14,071 bases of DNA from JBHJHK01 sp050330975 (GTDB taxonomy: Bacteria > Pseudomonadota > Gammaproteobacteria > Competibacterales > Competibacteraceae): contig JBHJHK010000508.1 of assembly GCA_050330975.1 (NCBI GenBank), forward strand, positions 1-14,071. Reading direction: 5' to 3'. Numbering within the stretch: the first letter of the stretch is position 1; each line of letters begins with the position of its first letter. The notes below the pieces were generated by a model that was given only the letters and a program-made list of their open reading frames with translations, made no database searches and was not told where the DNA came from. Below are positions 6,718 through 13,397 of this stretch, piece after piece. The translations under genes were made by a program, and so were the position numbers.

Positions 6718-7452
6718 ATGGACGAATTATCCCTGCCCCTCCTCTACCGAGACGACCACTACGTGGCCATCCACAAACCCCCCCATTTGCTGGTCCACCG
6801 CACCCACCTGGCCCGCGATGAAGTCTTTGTCCTCCAGCGCCTGCGGGATCAACTCAAGCGCCGCCTCTACCCCATCCACCGCCTGGATCGGGCCACCTCG
6901 GGGGTCTTGGTATTTGGCCTCACCCCCGAGGCGGCCCACCGCTTGGTCGAGCAATTTGCCGACCATCTCGTTGAAAAGGAATACTGGGCCCTGTCCAGGG
7001 GGTGGGTGGCCGATACGGGAACCATCGACCACCCGGTGCGGGACGACGACACCGACAAACCGCCCCGGGATGCCGTCACCCACTACCGCTGCCTGGCCAG
7101 AGGAGAGCTACCCTTTGCCGTGGACCGCTATCCCACCGCCCGTTACTCCTGGGTGAGGGCCGATCCCAAGACCGGCAGGCGCCAGCAAATCCGCAGACAC
7201 TTCAAACACATTTCCCACCACCTCATCGGCGACGTCAAACACGGCAACGGCAAGCACAACCGCTTTTTTCGCCAACACTTCGGCATCCAACGGCTGATGC
7301 TATTGGCCAAGCGGCTGGCCTTTACCCACCCCATGACGGGCGCTTATACAGTGCTCACCACCGCCCCCGAAGGGGAGTGGCAACGGGTGGCGGCGGCGTT
7401 GGGTTGGGATCTGGCGTCACCATTTCCCCGCCCAAATTGCGGGGATCGGTGA
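6718..7452 (+). CDS. truC: tRNA pseudouridine(65) synthase TruC
   Basis: RluA-family enzyme that isomerises uridine 65 of tRNA in the cytoplasm. From the ATG at 6718 it is 244 aa (E. coli TruC 260). The catalytic motif HRLDRATSGVLV is at residues 54-65 with active-site Asp 57. TruC-typical stretches include HKPPHLLVHRT, AVTHYRCLARGELP, the RYPTARYSWV block, PKTGRRQQIRRHFKHI, HHLIGDVKHGNGKHNR and FGIQRLMLLAK, each matching the E. coli enzyme closely. An in-frame ATG at 6700 would add six residues; neither start has a strong ribosome-binding site. It lies 41 bp downstream of the membrane-protein stop. Its last 98 bp overlap the convergent TetR gene. Composition returns to the G/C-rich core style here. 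Confidence 0.95.
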   Translation: MDELSLPLLYRDDHYVAIHKPPHLLVHRTHLARDEVFVLQRLRDQLKRRLYPIHRLDRATSGVLVFGLTPEAAHRLVEQFADHLVEKEYWALSRGWVADTGTIDHPVRDDDTDKPPRDAVTHYRCLARGELPFAVDRYPTARYSWVRADPKTGRRQQIRRHFKHISHHLIGDVKHGNGKHNRFFRQHFGIQRLMLLAKRLAFTHPMTGAYTVLTTAPEGEWQRVAAALGWDLASPFPRPNCGDR

Positions 7453-7966
7453 GGATGGCCGTCGCGGCGTCAAAGGCGGTGATGCTGCCCAAGGTCCGGG
7501 CCAACACCGTCGCCCCTTCCAACAGGGCCATGGTGGCCATGGCGGTCTGGTTGGGGTCCACCACATCCCCCTCGAGACCCTCGGCCAGGTGTTCGAAGGT
7601 GCGGACGAAGAATCGCCGGGTGACCCGCGCCACCTCCTCCGGCAAGCCTTTGCTCTCGGCCCCCAACAAACCGCACAGACACATCCGTCCCCAGTCTTCC
7701 ATGGTGGCTCGAAAAGCATCCTGGTAGGCGGTGATGCGCACGAGCCCCGGCGGCGCATCGGCCACCGCGGCCATAAATTCTTCGATGTAGCGCTCCACCA
7801 ACTCCACCACCAGGGCCTCTTTGGTGGCGAAGTGCTGCTGGAGGACGGCCGGTTTGACACCTGCGTCGTGGGCCACCTCTTCCAGGCGAAAGCCGTGGTA
7901 ACCAAAGCGACGCAACCGCCGCTCCGCGGCGTCGAGAATCCGCGTTATCGCCGTCGTTTGGGTCAT
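7355..7966 (-). CDS. TetR/AcrR-family transcriptional regulator
   Basis: Predicted DNA-binding repressor of 203 aa. The N-terminal helix-turn-helix is clear: ILDAAERRLRRFGYHGFRL from about residue 10, then EEVAHDAGVKPAVLQQHFATKEAL to about residue 48, the standard TetR_N layout. The C-terminal ligand domain (to about residue 180) includes GRMCLCGLLGAESKGLP, resembling TetR_C domains that carry a conserved cysteine/glycine block. The start ATG at 7966 has GGGGGAG eight bases upstream; longer in-frame starts lack support. The last 20 or so residues are proline-rich and are encoded opposite the 3' end of truC. No obvious target gene lies beside it, so ligand and regulon are unknown. Confidence 0.9.
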   Translation of the reverse strand: MTQTTAITRILDAAERRLRRFGYHGFRLEEVAHDAGVKPAVLQQHFATKEALVVELVERYIEEFMAAVADAPPGLVRITAYQDAFRATMEDWGRMCLCGLLGAESKGLPEEVARVTRRFFVRTFEHLAEGLEGDVVDPNQTAMATMALLEGATVLARTLGSITAFDAATAILTDPRNLGGEMVTPDPNPTPPPPVATPLRGRW

Positions 7967-8580
7967 GTTTACTGCTCCCCCATTGCCATACCCTACAGCC
8001 TCCGGCCATGGCTGGCTTGAACGCCGCCACACCCATTGGCCCATGGCGAACAGGATAACACCCTCTTGGGAAACGACGACGACGGGGCCGTGACAGCCCG
8101 GCACTGCGTTTCTATGATCCAAGGTTCGCCTTGCAGTGGGTTTGCCGCAAACCTTCCCCTAGTCCAGCCCCGCAACTCCCCAGCCACCGCGTCGGCGTTG
8201 AGGCCCATTTGGAGCAACACCCCTGCAGGCGCGGCGGCACCGTGGCCCAGTAGGGCATTGTCACCCCTCTCCCACACCTACGGTGTGTTCGATATGCCGG
8301 GGGGGTGGGCTGCCGGAGTCGACACCTAGACCCCAGGCCCCTCTGGGAACTCCCGTGGCGGCGGTCGTAGGCGACGTTAGACCCTTCGATGGCGGGCAAA
8401 TGGGTCTAGGCCCATACCCTGGACGGCGATGGTACCGATGCACCCTTTATCCACCATTGAGGCTCGGCGGTCGAAGCCGAGGCCGCGGCTCGAGGATATC
8501 GACCGAATAATAGCCCCAAGCGCTCGCCAAGCCCCACCCAGTGGGCGATGGATAATAAAATAGCTCCAGCAATTCCCGGT
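7967..8580. other. G/C-rich stretch without a secure gene
   Basis: Overlapping short frames exist on both strands, none with a recognisable family or convincing start. The most protein-like is a minus frame at 8277-7993 (94 aa, including VLLQMGLNADAVAGELRGW), which loses protein character after residue about 55 and could be a gene remnant. A perfect inverted repeat CACACC-TAC-GGTGTG (8273-8287) and a CTCGGC/GCCGAG repeat near 8464-8482 are the only clear structures. Confidence 0.4.
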
Positions 8581-8648
8581 CACCCCCCCTTTGTGTCATT
8601 TTGAGTGACCCCCGGAAAGGGGCTTTTTAAAAGGCGCAAGCTGATTCC

Positions 8649-8673
8649 CAAGCATCTTTTTCTGTGATGCTTG
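8649..8673. terminator. Hairpin, possible terminator at edge of IS remnant
   Basis: CAAGCATC (8649-8656) pairs perfectly with GATGCTTG (8666-8673) across a 9-nt loop, followed on the plus strand by a T-rich run (TTCTTTATCTCT). It lies just beyond the 3' end of the transposase remnant. It may be a weak terminator or part of the original element's end. Confidence 0.3.
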
Positions 8674-8702
8674 TTCTTTATCTCTCACTCTGTTCCACTA
8701 CT

Positions 8703-9213
8703 TCACCAAGGCTCATCACAATCATTGGTTGGCTTAATAAAAAAATCCGTGATCCATGCGCAGTAGCAAAGTGGTTTCTCTGTGTCGGGATCACATTCCC
8801 AGTACTCAAAAAAATTGACTCTAAGACGCGAATTTTTATTTAAAGGAATCACGTACGGTGAGCCCGGCTTGACCCAAACACCACCCAGCAGTTGATGATA
8901 ATAATGGGTCTCACCGTTGCGCTTCTTTTTAGCACAGCACTCTGCGCAGCGAATCCGCGTCGAACCAATGCGTATCGCAAGGTGCTTGATCAACCCCGTA
9001 AAGCGTTTTAAGATTGTAGCGAACATGCGCTTCGCTACGGTGTTGATCAAACTGCAACAATGAGGGAAACTTAAGGCCAAAGAGAGCAAAACCGCTCATT
9101 AAAACATCAACTAATGGATAGAGGAGCTGGCTGCGGTGATCAGGAACGGTGGCGTGAAAAAAACGGCGTAGTCGTCAAATGAGTGACGTGGCTAGGCAGG
9201 GCGCTTGGGACAT
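8703..9213 (-). pseudogene. Degenerate IS transposase (ISNCY-like) with internal deletions
   Basis: Relic of an insertion-sequence transposase. A start at 9213 (GGAAGAG upstream) reads MSQAPCLATSLI, then a stop (9175-9177), then RLRRFFHATVPDHRSQ, LMSGFALFGLKFPSLLQFDQ and LYGVDQAPCDTHW. This is the recognisable N-terminus of a transposase family with 'pDHR...LmSgfAlFsLK.PSLL.FD'. The frame then shifts to the 8703-9089 frame at RIRCAECCAKKKRNGETHYYHQLLGGVW, skipping the expected middle. It jumps again after YVIPLN to RVNFFEYWECDPDTEKPLCYCAWITDFF. The C-terminal part of this transposase type (expected to carry a 'RWkIENEtFNtLK' stretch) is absent. The 5' half of the open 8703-9089 frame is an out-of-frame shadow. 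The relic is inactive, and no clear terminal inverted repeats were found. Confidence 0.75.
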
Positions 9214-9255
9214 CGTCTTCTCTTCCGTAGGAACGCTTGGGGAGTGGCCTCAAGT

Positions 9256-9348
9256 CTTAACAAAGCGGTTAAGTTGCTTCGACAAAATGTCAACAAAAAG
9301 GTTCGTGAAGCTCTCTCAACGAAGCTAAGTCATTGATTCTTCGTTGAG
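9256..9348. repeat. Two inverted repeats upstream of the orphan gene
   Basis: CTTAAC-aaagcg-GTTAAG (9256-9273) and a longer perfect pair CTCAACGAAG (9315-9324)/CTTCGTTGAG (9339-9348) with a 14-nt spacer. There is no T-run after either, so they are not obvious terminators. They lie between the transposase start and the 159-aa gene and may be IS-end debris or a regulatory site. Confidence 0.5.
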
Positions 9349-9366
9349 CTATCAGGCGACCGAGAA

Positions 9367-9396
9367 TTGCTGACTCGTCATCAAAGGTAGTACACT
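9367..9396 (+). promoter_or_regulatory. Candidate sigma-70 promoter for the 159-aa orphan gene
   Basis: TTGCTG (9367-9372) and TACACT (9391-9396) are spaced 18 bp apart, about 20 bp before the start codon. The fit to consensus is moderate. Confidence 0.35.
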
Positions 9397-9417
9397 AAAC
9401 CAAAGAGGTGCAGAAAC

Positions 9418-9897
9418 ATGTCTGAAGAATTTTCTTTACATGTCAGCTTTGAAACCGAATCCCAAAAAACCTTAGAGCTCTTAAAAAAAATAGAGACCCA
9501 CTTCGACAACGAAGATTTTGAAGCCATGGGAGAGCTCCTCGCAGGCTCGGGCATAGACTTCAACGCAAACATTTTACAAGAAAACATCAAAAATACTTTC
9601 TCTCAATACTCCGATCATAGAGAATACTACGATGGTGATCTCGTCAAAAGCTTGATTGAAACGGCAAAAGAAAACAATCCACAACTCTCGATTGAAGGCA
9701 AGAAGAGTCACAAACTTCTCATCGAAGGGCACGACCATGGCGGAGATGATTTCTGTACGTTTTTTATGGCACTGTTGAGCATATTGAATTTGTCGAAGCT
9801 ATCGGGCATTGCCAGATCGGATAATGGTTGGTCTGGGAAGTGGGTCAGTTCTGGGGGCAAGCTGTCTGTTGAATTTCAAGAGGCAGAAGAGTGGTAA
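9418..9897 (+). CDS. Hypothetical acidic 159-aa protein, AT-rich orphan
   Basis: I do not recognise the family. The start is well supported: AGAGGTG seven bases before the ATG, with a plausible promoter just upstream. The protein is soluble and acidic, with no signal peptide or membrane anchor. It begins MSEEFSLHVSFETESQKTLE and has a helical first half rich in Glu/Asp/Lys. A His/Asp/Gly cluster (GHDHGGDDF, about residues 103-111) follows, then a hydrophobic helix (FMALLSILNLSKL). It ends in a glycine/tryptophan-rich strand section (NGWSGKWVSSGGK). Size, acidity and a GWSG-type ending are reminiscent of contact-system immunity proteins, but this is only a resemblance. It stands alone beside a transposase relic, with composition unlike the core genes, so it was probably acquired. 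Confidence 0.75.
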   Translation: MSEEFSLHVSFETESQKTLELLKKIETHFDNEDFEAMGELLAGSGIDFNANILQENIKNTFSQYSDHREYYDGDLVKSLIETAKENNPQLSIEGKKSHKLLIEGHDHGGDDFCTFFMALLSILNLSKLSGIARSDNGWSGKWVSSGGKLSVEFQEAEEW

Positions 9898-10022
9898 ACC
9901 TAGCGCTTGATACTCGGCGCCACAGTCCAGGCTCACATAAATCCGTCTACGAATTCCAGTGCGGCTAATCCCAGGCCAAAATCACCTAGCGATACCCCCG
10001 GCCACGACTGGAGAATCCCAGC

Positions 10023-10328
10023 CTAAAGATGCTCTCGCTGACGGTCTTCAAGACCACTGCCGACGCTGTAGCCCACGGCACAACACTGAGCATACCGGCG
10101 CAGGTAATCGATGTGCCAATGGGGCTTGACCACGGGTCTCAGATGATGACGCAAGCGCCCCCGCAGCCCGCCGGGGCCAAAGGCACTACCCACGTAGAGG
10201 TAAATACCCGGGTCGAGGGCAAAGGGACCTCGCCTTCCCAGGGCGAGCTGGCAAGAAGCTTGTGTTGTCAAGATCAACACATAGCTACCGGGAGCGGCGG
10301 GGCGACGTTCCTGGAGAATATTCTGCAC
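10023..10328 (-). CDS. DUF123 / GIY-YIG nuclease-like protein, probably truncated
   Basis: 101 aa from a GTG start to a TAG. GSYVLIL at residues 14-20, then GIYLYVGSAFGPGGLRGRLRHH and HWHIDYLRRYAQ, are the hallmark of the DUF123 branch of the GIY-YIG nuclease fold. Family members run to about 130-145 aa and end in a cysteine-rich 'GFGaSDC.C.sHLfyf' segment. Here the same frame continues past the TAG with AGILQSWPGVSLGDFGLG, which aligns with the expected next helix and GFG. One base step on, SRTGIRRRIYV (to about 9936) looks like a decayed end segment. The gene therefore appears truncated by a nonsense codon (perhaps TGG to TAG) plus later decay. It begins 9 bp after the stop of the secreted-protein gene and is likely co-transcribed with it. 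The cellular role of this family is not settled. Confidence 0.75.
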   Translation of the reverse strand: MQNILQERRPAAPGSYVLILTTQASCQLALGRRGPFALDPGIYLYVGSAFGPGGLRGRLRHHLRPVVKPHWHIDYLRRYAQCCAVGYSVGSGLEDRQREHL

Positions 10329-10337
10329 CTTACAAAA

Positions 10338-10880
10338 TCACTGCTTATTCAACACCACCCGGAGCTCGGGCTCCTCCAGCTGAATTTCCATTTCGGTGTC
10401 GGATATGGCAATAATTTGATAAGTCGTCGTGTTGCCCTCTTCTATTTCAAACATTGACCCCATCTCTGGGAGCGCCGTCAAGATTTCTTTCGTCGGCTCA
10501 TCGAGAGGCTGATAGGTACTCTCATTGGCTACCTCTGTCAACTCCCTGCCATCTTCACTCAACTGCCACTCACCGGCTTCTTCCACAAGAATATTGAGTT
10601 CCATGTCACCGTCGGGCATTCTCATCTGGAAGTTTATCTTGGCCTCACTGCTGTAGGAGCCATTGGCTCGGTAGGTTTGCTCCCCCGCAATGGCCATTTC
10701 CACTTCCATACCCTCCGGAAGGGGTTCTCCAGATTGTCCACTGGCTTCTGTACTAGAGATGGACATGGATAATTCCCAGGTACCATGAATCTTTTCTTCA
10801 GTAGCAGGCTGTCCATAACTCACAGACCCAAACAGCACCAACGCCAAGGCTCCTGCAGCCCACAACGCGCCATATTTCAT
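10338..10880 (-). CDS. Secreted lipocalin-like protein of unknown function
   Basis: 180 aa from ATG 10880, which has GGAAGGAG ten bases upstream. The N-terminus MKYGALWAAGALALVLFGSVSYGQ is a signal peptide with no lipobox cysteine, so the product should be periplasmic or exported. The mature part is acidic and strand-rich. It starts IHGTWELSMS and later has GEWQLSEDGRELTEV and TYQIIAISDTEMEIQ, the spacing typical of small lipocalin-like barrels ('GtWels...Y..ng...G.W.l..dg..l'). No catalytic residues are evident. It lies upstream of and close to the DUF123 gene on the same strand. A more remote start at 10937 would bury the signal peptide and is rejected. Confidence 0.8.
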   Translation of the reverse strand: MKYGALWAAGALALVLFGSVSYGQPATEEKIHGTWELSMSISSTEASGQSGEPLPEGMEVEMAIAGEQTYRANGSYSSEAKINFQMRMPDGDMELNILVEEAGEWQLSEDGRELTEVANESTYQPLDEPTKEILTALPEMGSMFEIEEGNTTTYQIIAISDTEMEIQLEEPELRVVLNKQ

Positions 10881-11000
10881 ACCCAGCCCACTCCTTCCAA
10901 TTTTGCCATAGAGTCTTTTACCACACACTGGGAGCAAAATATCGACCCAGCATCCAGAACAACGGCACTATATCACAAATCGATTTTCACCACTCCTAAA

Positions 11001-11026
11001 GCAAAATTGGGATTTCTATCAATCCC
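11001..11026 (-). terminator. Weak intrinsic terminator after aldolase gene
   Basis: On the minus strand GGGATT/AATCCC (6 bp, 6-nt loop, 11026-11009) is followed by AATTTTGC and TTT. The hairpin overlaps the aldolase stop codon. The stem is short, so termination strength is uncertain. Confidence 0.35.
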
Positions 11027-11684
11027 GGCGCCCATAGGTTTTAAAACCCGCCCTGACCTCCTCAATCTGACCATGGTCGAGGATCCCCGCCCCCCCCTGT
11101 AGCTGTAGACTCAAGTAATACTGCATGGCGAAGGTCTCCAACTCCACCGCCAGCCACATGGCCTTTTCCAGATTCGAGCCCACGGCGAGCATGCCGTGGT
11201 TGGCCATCAAACAGCCGTGGCAATCCTTGCCCAGGGCGGCGAGGACCCGATCCGACAGGGCCTGGGTGCCGTAGCGGGCGTAGCCACAACAGGGGATCGA
11301 AGCCCCCCCAAAGGCGGCGATCATATAGTGGCAAGCCGGGATCTCTCGGTGGGCCATGGCCAACACCGTGGCATAGGTGGAGTGGGTGTGGACCACGGCG
11401 CCCACATCGGGCCGCGCCAGGAGGATATCCCGGTGAAAACGCCATTCCGTCGACGGCTTACAAGGCCCCGAGTAGGCCCCATCTTCACTGTCCCCAACCA
11501 AGGGCATGGCCGCCAGCATCTCCGGGGTCATGGCCTCGTAGGGGGTGGCGCTGGGGGTGATGAGCATGACGTCCTCAAAACGGGCCGAGATGTTGCCCGA
11601 AGTGCCCTGGTTGAGGCCGATGTGGTTCATCCAGCGACACTGATCGATGATGCCCTGGCGCAACCGCCGTTCTTCAGGACCCAT
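11019..11684 (-). CDS. Class II aldolase/adducin family protein (L-fuculose-phosphate aldolase-like)
   Basis: Zinc-dependent aldolase of 221 aa, close to FucA (215 aa), which splits sugar phosphates into dihydroxyacetone phosphate and an aldehyde. Family motifs: NQGTSGNIS at 25-33 (phosphate binding), TPSATPYEAMTP at 43-54, PSTEWRFH at 77-84 with catalytic-type Glu 80, and VVHTHSTYATV from 97 with zinc ligands His 99 and His 101. ANHGMLA carries the third zinc ligand, His 163. All key residues are present. The start ATG 11684 follows a GGAGG-type site. The substrate could also be rhamnulose or ribulose phosphate, or a methylthio-sugar; context does not decide. It is divergent from the Spy-like gene across 179 bp. 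Confidence 0.92.
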   Translation of the reverse strand: MGPEERRLRQGIIDQCRWMNHIGLNQGTSGNISARFEDVMLITPSATPYEAMTPEMLAAMPLVGDSEDGAYSGPCKPSTEWRFHRDILLARPDVGAVVHTHSTYATVLAMAHREIPACHYMIAAFGGASIPCCGYARYGTQALSDRVLAALGKDCHGCLMANHGMLAVGSNLEKAMWLAVELETFAMQYYLSLQLQGGAGILDHGQIEEVRAGFKTYGRRD

Positions 11685-11727
11685 GACACCCCCCCTCCAC
11701 AACTGGTACTACCGTTGAACATGTAAC

Positions 11728-11746
11728 CAATGGTTTCCTTCCATTG
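11728..11746. promoter_or_regulatory. Inverted repeat in divergent promoter region
   Basis: CAATGG (11728-11733) and CCATTG (11741-11746) are perfectly complementary with a 7-bp spacer. They lie about 45 bp upstream of the aldolase start and 118 bp upstream of the Spy-like start. It could be an operator; there is no direct evidence. Confidence 0.25.
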
Positions 11747-11863
11747 AGACGGCAACATCCCGTTACACAACCCCAACGGGGCGCAACACCCTCTAGCTTC
11801 CATCTCGCTAATCTGGCCCTGCCTTCGGGCACTTCCCTTTTCTAACACCGCGAGGATAGCGAG

Positions 11864-12376
11864 ATGCAACTCAAAAGCGCAGTCGTAGGCATGATGGCCG
11901 GTATGGCCCTGACCCTGTCCACCTTCAGCATTGGCCAACCCCTGGGCAACTGGGGGGGCTTGAACCGCATCGACAACAGTGTGGCCGACATGAACGGCCA
12001 AGGCCCCATTGCCACCGCCATTCAGGAGTTCGCCGCCGATCTGAACCTCAGCGACGAGCAAAAGGCCGAGATCGCGGACATCATTCTATACGCCCAGGGA
12101 GTGCGCGCCGATCACCTAGACGTCGCCCTGAGCCTCATCGGCGAAGCCCAGGCGGCCTTTGAGGCCGGTGACCCCGACGTCGCAGTCTTGAGCTTAATGG
12201 TGGAAGCCAGCGTCGATCAGCAGATCGAGCAATCCCGCACGGTGCGCGACCGGTGGCTGGACTTCTACCAAAATTCCCTGAGCGAGCAACAACAAGCGGT
12301 GATCGACGAGGCCGTCCTCAACAAGCTCAACCGCCTTGAGCGACTCCTCAATTGGGCTACTGCCTTCCGCAACTAA
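11864..12376 (+). CDS. Periplasmic Spy/CpxP-like small helical protein
   Basis: 170 aa. Residues 1 to about 24 (MQLKSAVVGMMAGMALTLST...) form a signal peptide. The mature protein is almost all helical and contains two LTXXQ-like motifs: LNLSDEQ (60-66) and SLSEQQQ (138-144), as in Spy, CpxP and heavy-metal-sensor proteins. Such proteins act in the periplasm as ATP-independent chaperones or envelope-stress/metal sensors. The sequence between the motifs diverges from Spy, so the exact role is open. The start has GAGGA seven bases upstream. Its TAA stop interlocks with the TAG stop of the convergent lyase gene. Confidence 0.8.
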   Translation: MQLKSAVVGMMAGMALTLSTFSIGQPLGNWGGLNRIDNSVADMNGQGPIATAIQEFAADLNLSDEQKAEIADIILYAQGVRADHLDVALSLIGEAQAAFEAGDPDVAVLSLMVEASVDQQIEQSRTVRDRWLDFYQNSLSEQQQAVIDEAVLNKLNRLERLLNWATAFRN

Positions 12377-13329
12377 ACACTTGCCAATCCAACCCCCGAG
12401 GCTGACACCACCCGGGGCCTGGGCAGGGTACGCACCCGACCACCCGCCATGGCCCCGGGCAACTGACAGGCCCAATCGGCGACGGTCAACAGCTTTGCCA
12501 AGTCGACGCCCGTGGCGATTCCGGCGTTTTCAAAGGCAAACACCAAGTCCTCGGTGGCCGTATTGCCCGTGGCCCCCGGAGCAAAGGGGCAGCCCCCCAA
12601 CCCTCCCGCTGCCGTATCGAACACCCGCACCCCGGCTTCAAAGGCGTAGAGGGCGTTGGCCCCCCCCAGGCCATAGGTGTCGTGGCCGTGGAAAGCCCAA
12701 CGGGCCCGCCCCACCGCCGGCAGGGCCATACAGCGCTCAAACAGCGCCGCCACCTTGGGGGGAATAGCCCTTCCCGTGGTGTCGCAAAGGGCGATCTCGG
12801 CGTCTGGAATCAATTCCCCCACCCGAACGACGCATTCCACCACGCGGTCGGGGTCTACCGTGCCCTCAAAGGGGCAGTCAAAGGCGGTGGAGATATTGAC
12901 CCGCAACTGGTAGGCCTCCCGGGGCATCAACAGAGCGACGATATCCGCCAAGCGCTGGAGGGACTCGGCCACGGAGGCTTTGACGTTGTTGCGATTGTGG
13001 GACTCGGAAACGGACAGCACAAAGGCCAACTCCGTGACCCCCAAGGCCAACGCCCGCTCCAACCCCTTGACGTTGGGCACCAACACACAAAACCGCCCCC
13101 GGTCGTCGGTGCGAAAGTGGCCAATCAGGGCGTCGGTATCGGCCATCTGGGGCACTGCCTTGGGGCTCACCAAAGAACCGATCTCGATGCGCCTGAGCCC
13201 CACCCCCAACAGTTGTTCCACCAAGTCAATTTTGGTCGCGGTGGCAATGGGCTCACAAATGGGCTGGAGGCCGTCCCGGGGGGCGACGTCTTGGATTTCA
13301 ACGACGGGGGGCGACGGCTGAGTCGACAT
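12373..13329 (-). CDS. mvaB: Hydroxymethylglutaryl-CoA lyase
   Basis: Cleaves HMG-CoA to acetyl-CoA and acetoacetate, the last step of leucine breakdown (EC 4.1.3.4), in the cytoplasm. 318 aa from ATG 13329 (human mature and bacterial enzymes are about 300). It is a DRE-TIM barrel lyase with all catalytic and metal residues visible: VAPRDG with Arg 18 and Asp 19, FHGHDTYG with His 214 and His 216, and GGLGGCPFAPGATGN with Cys 247 and Asn 256, then Glu 260. The His-to-Cys spacing (33) and Cys-to-Asn spacing (9) equal those of the human enzyme. RIEIGSLVSPKAVPQMAD is the family's substrate segment. It lies 68 bp downstream of ung on the same strand, apart from other leucine-pathway genes. A related acyclic-terpene-type lyase is possible but less likely. 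Confidence 0.92.
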   Translation of the reverse strand: MSTQPSPPVVEIQDVAPRDGLQPICEPIATATKIDLVEQLLGVGLRRIEIGSLVSPKAVPQMADTDALIGHFRTDDRGRFCVLVPNVKGLERALALGVTELAFVLSVSESHNRNNVKASVAESLQRLADIVALLMPREAYQLRVNISTAFDCPFEGTVDPDRVVECVVRVGELIPDAEIALCDTTGRAIPPKVAALFERCMALPAVGRARWAFHGHDTYGLGGANALYAFEAGVRVFDTAAGGLGGCPFAPGATGNTATEDLVFAFENAGIATGVDLAKLLTVADWACQLPGAMAGGRVRTLPRPRVVSASGVGLASV

Positions 13330-13397
13330 GGAGCTGGCCCTTTGGGTGGTGGTGGTCGACAAACAAACTCCACCCCAACGCCCGTCGTTCCCCGGGG

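Noticed and set aside
7993..8277. 94-aa minus frame with some protein-like sequence
   Set aside because: No family recognised, no convincing start site, and protein character is lost in the second half; kept only as a possible remnant.
8036..8329. 97-aa plus-strand frame
   Set aside because: Overlaps the minus frame, no ribosome-binding site or recognisable motif.
8609..8628. CCCC-GGAAA-GGGG followed by CTTTTT as an intrinsic terminator
   Set aside because: Only a four-pair stem and no plus-strand gene upstream to terminate.
8703..9089. 128-aa minus frame as an intact gene
   Set aside because: Its first half is an out-of-frame reading of a transposase N-terminus and only its second half matches the family, so it is part of a pseudogene.
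11627..12061. 144-aa minus frame opposite the Spy-like gene
   Set aside because: Shadow frame crossing a divergent promoter region and a gene with a clear signal peptide and ribosome-binding site on the other strand.
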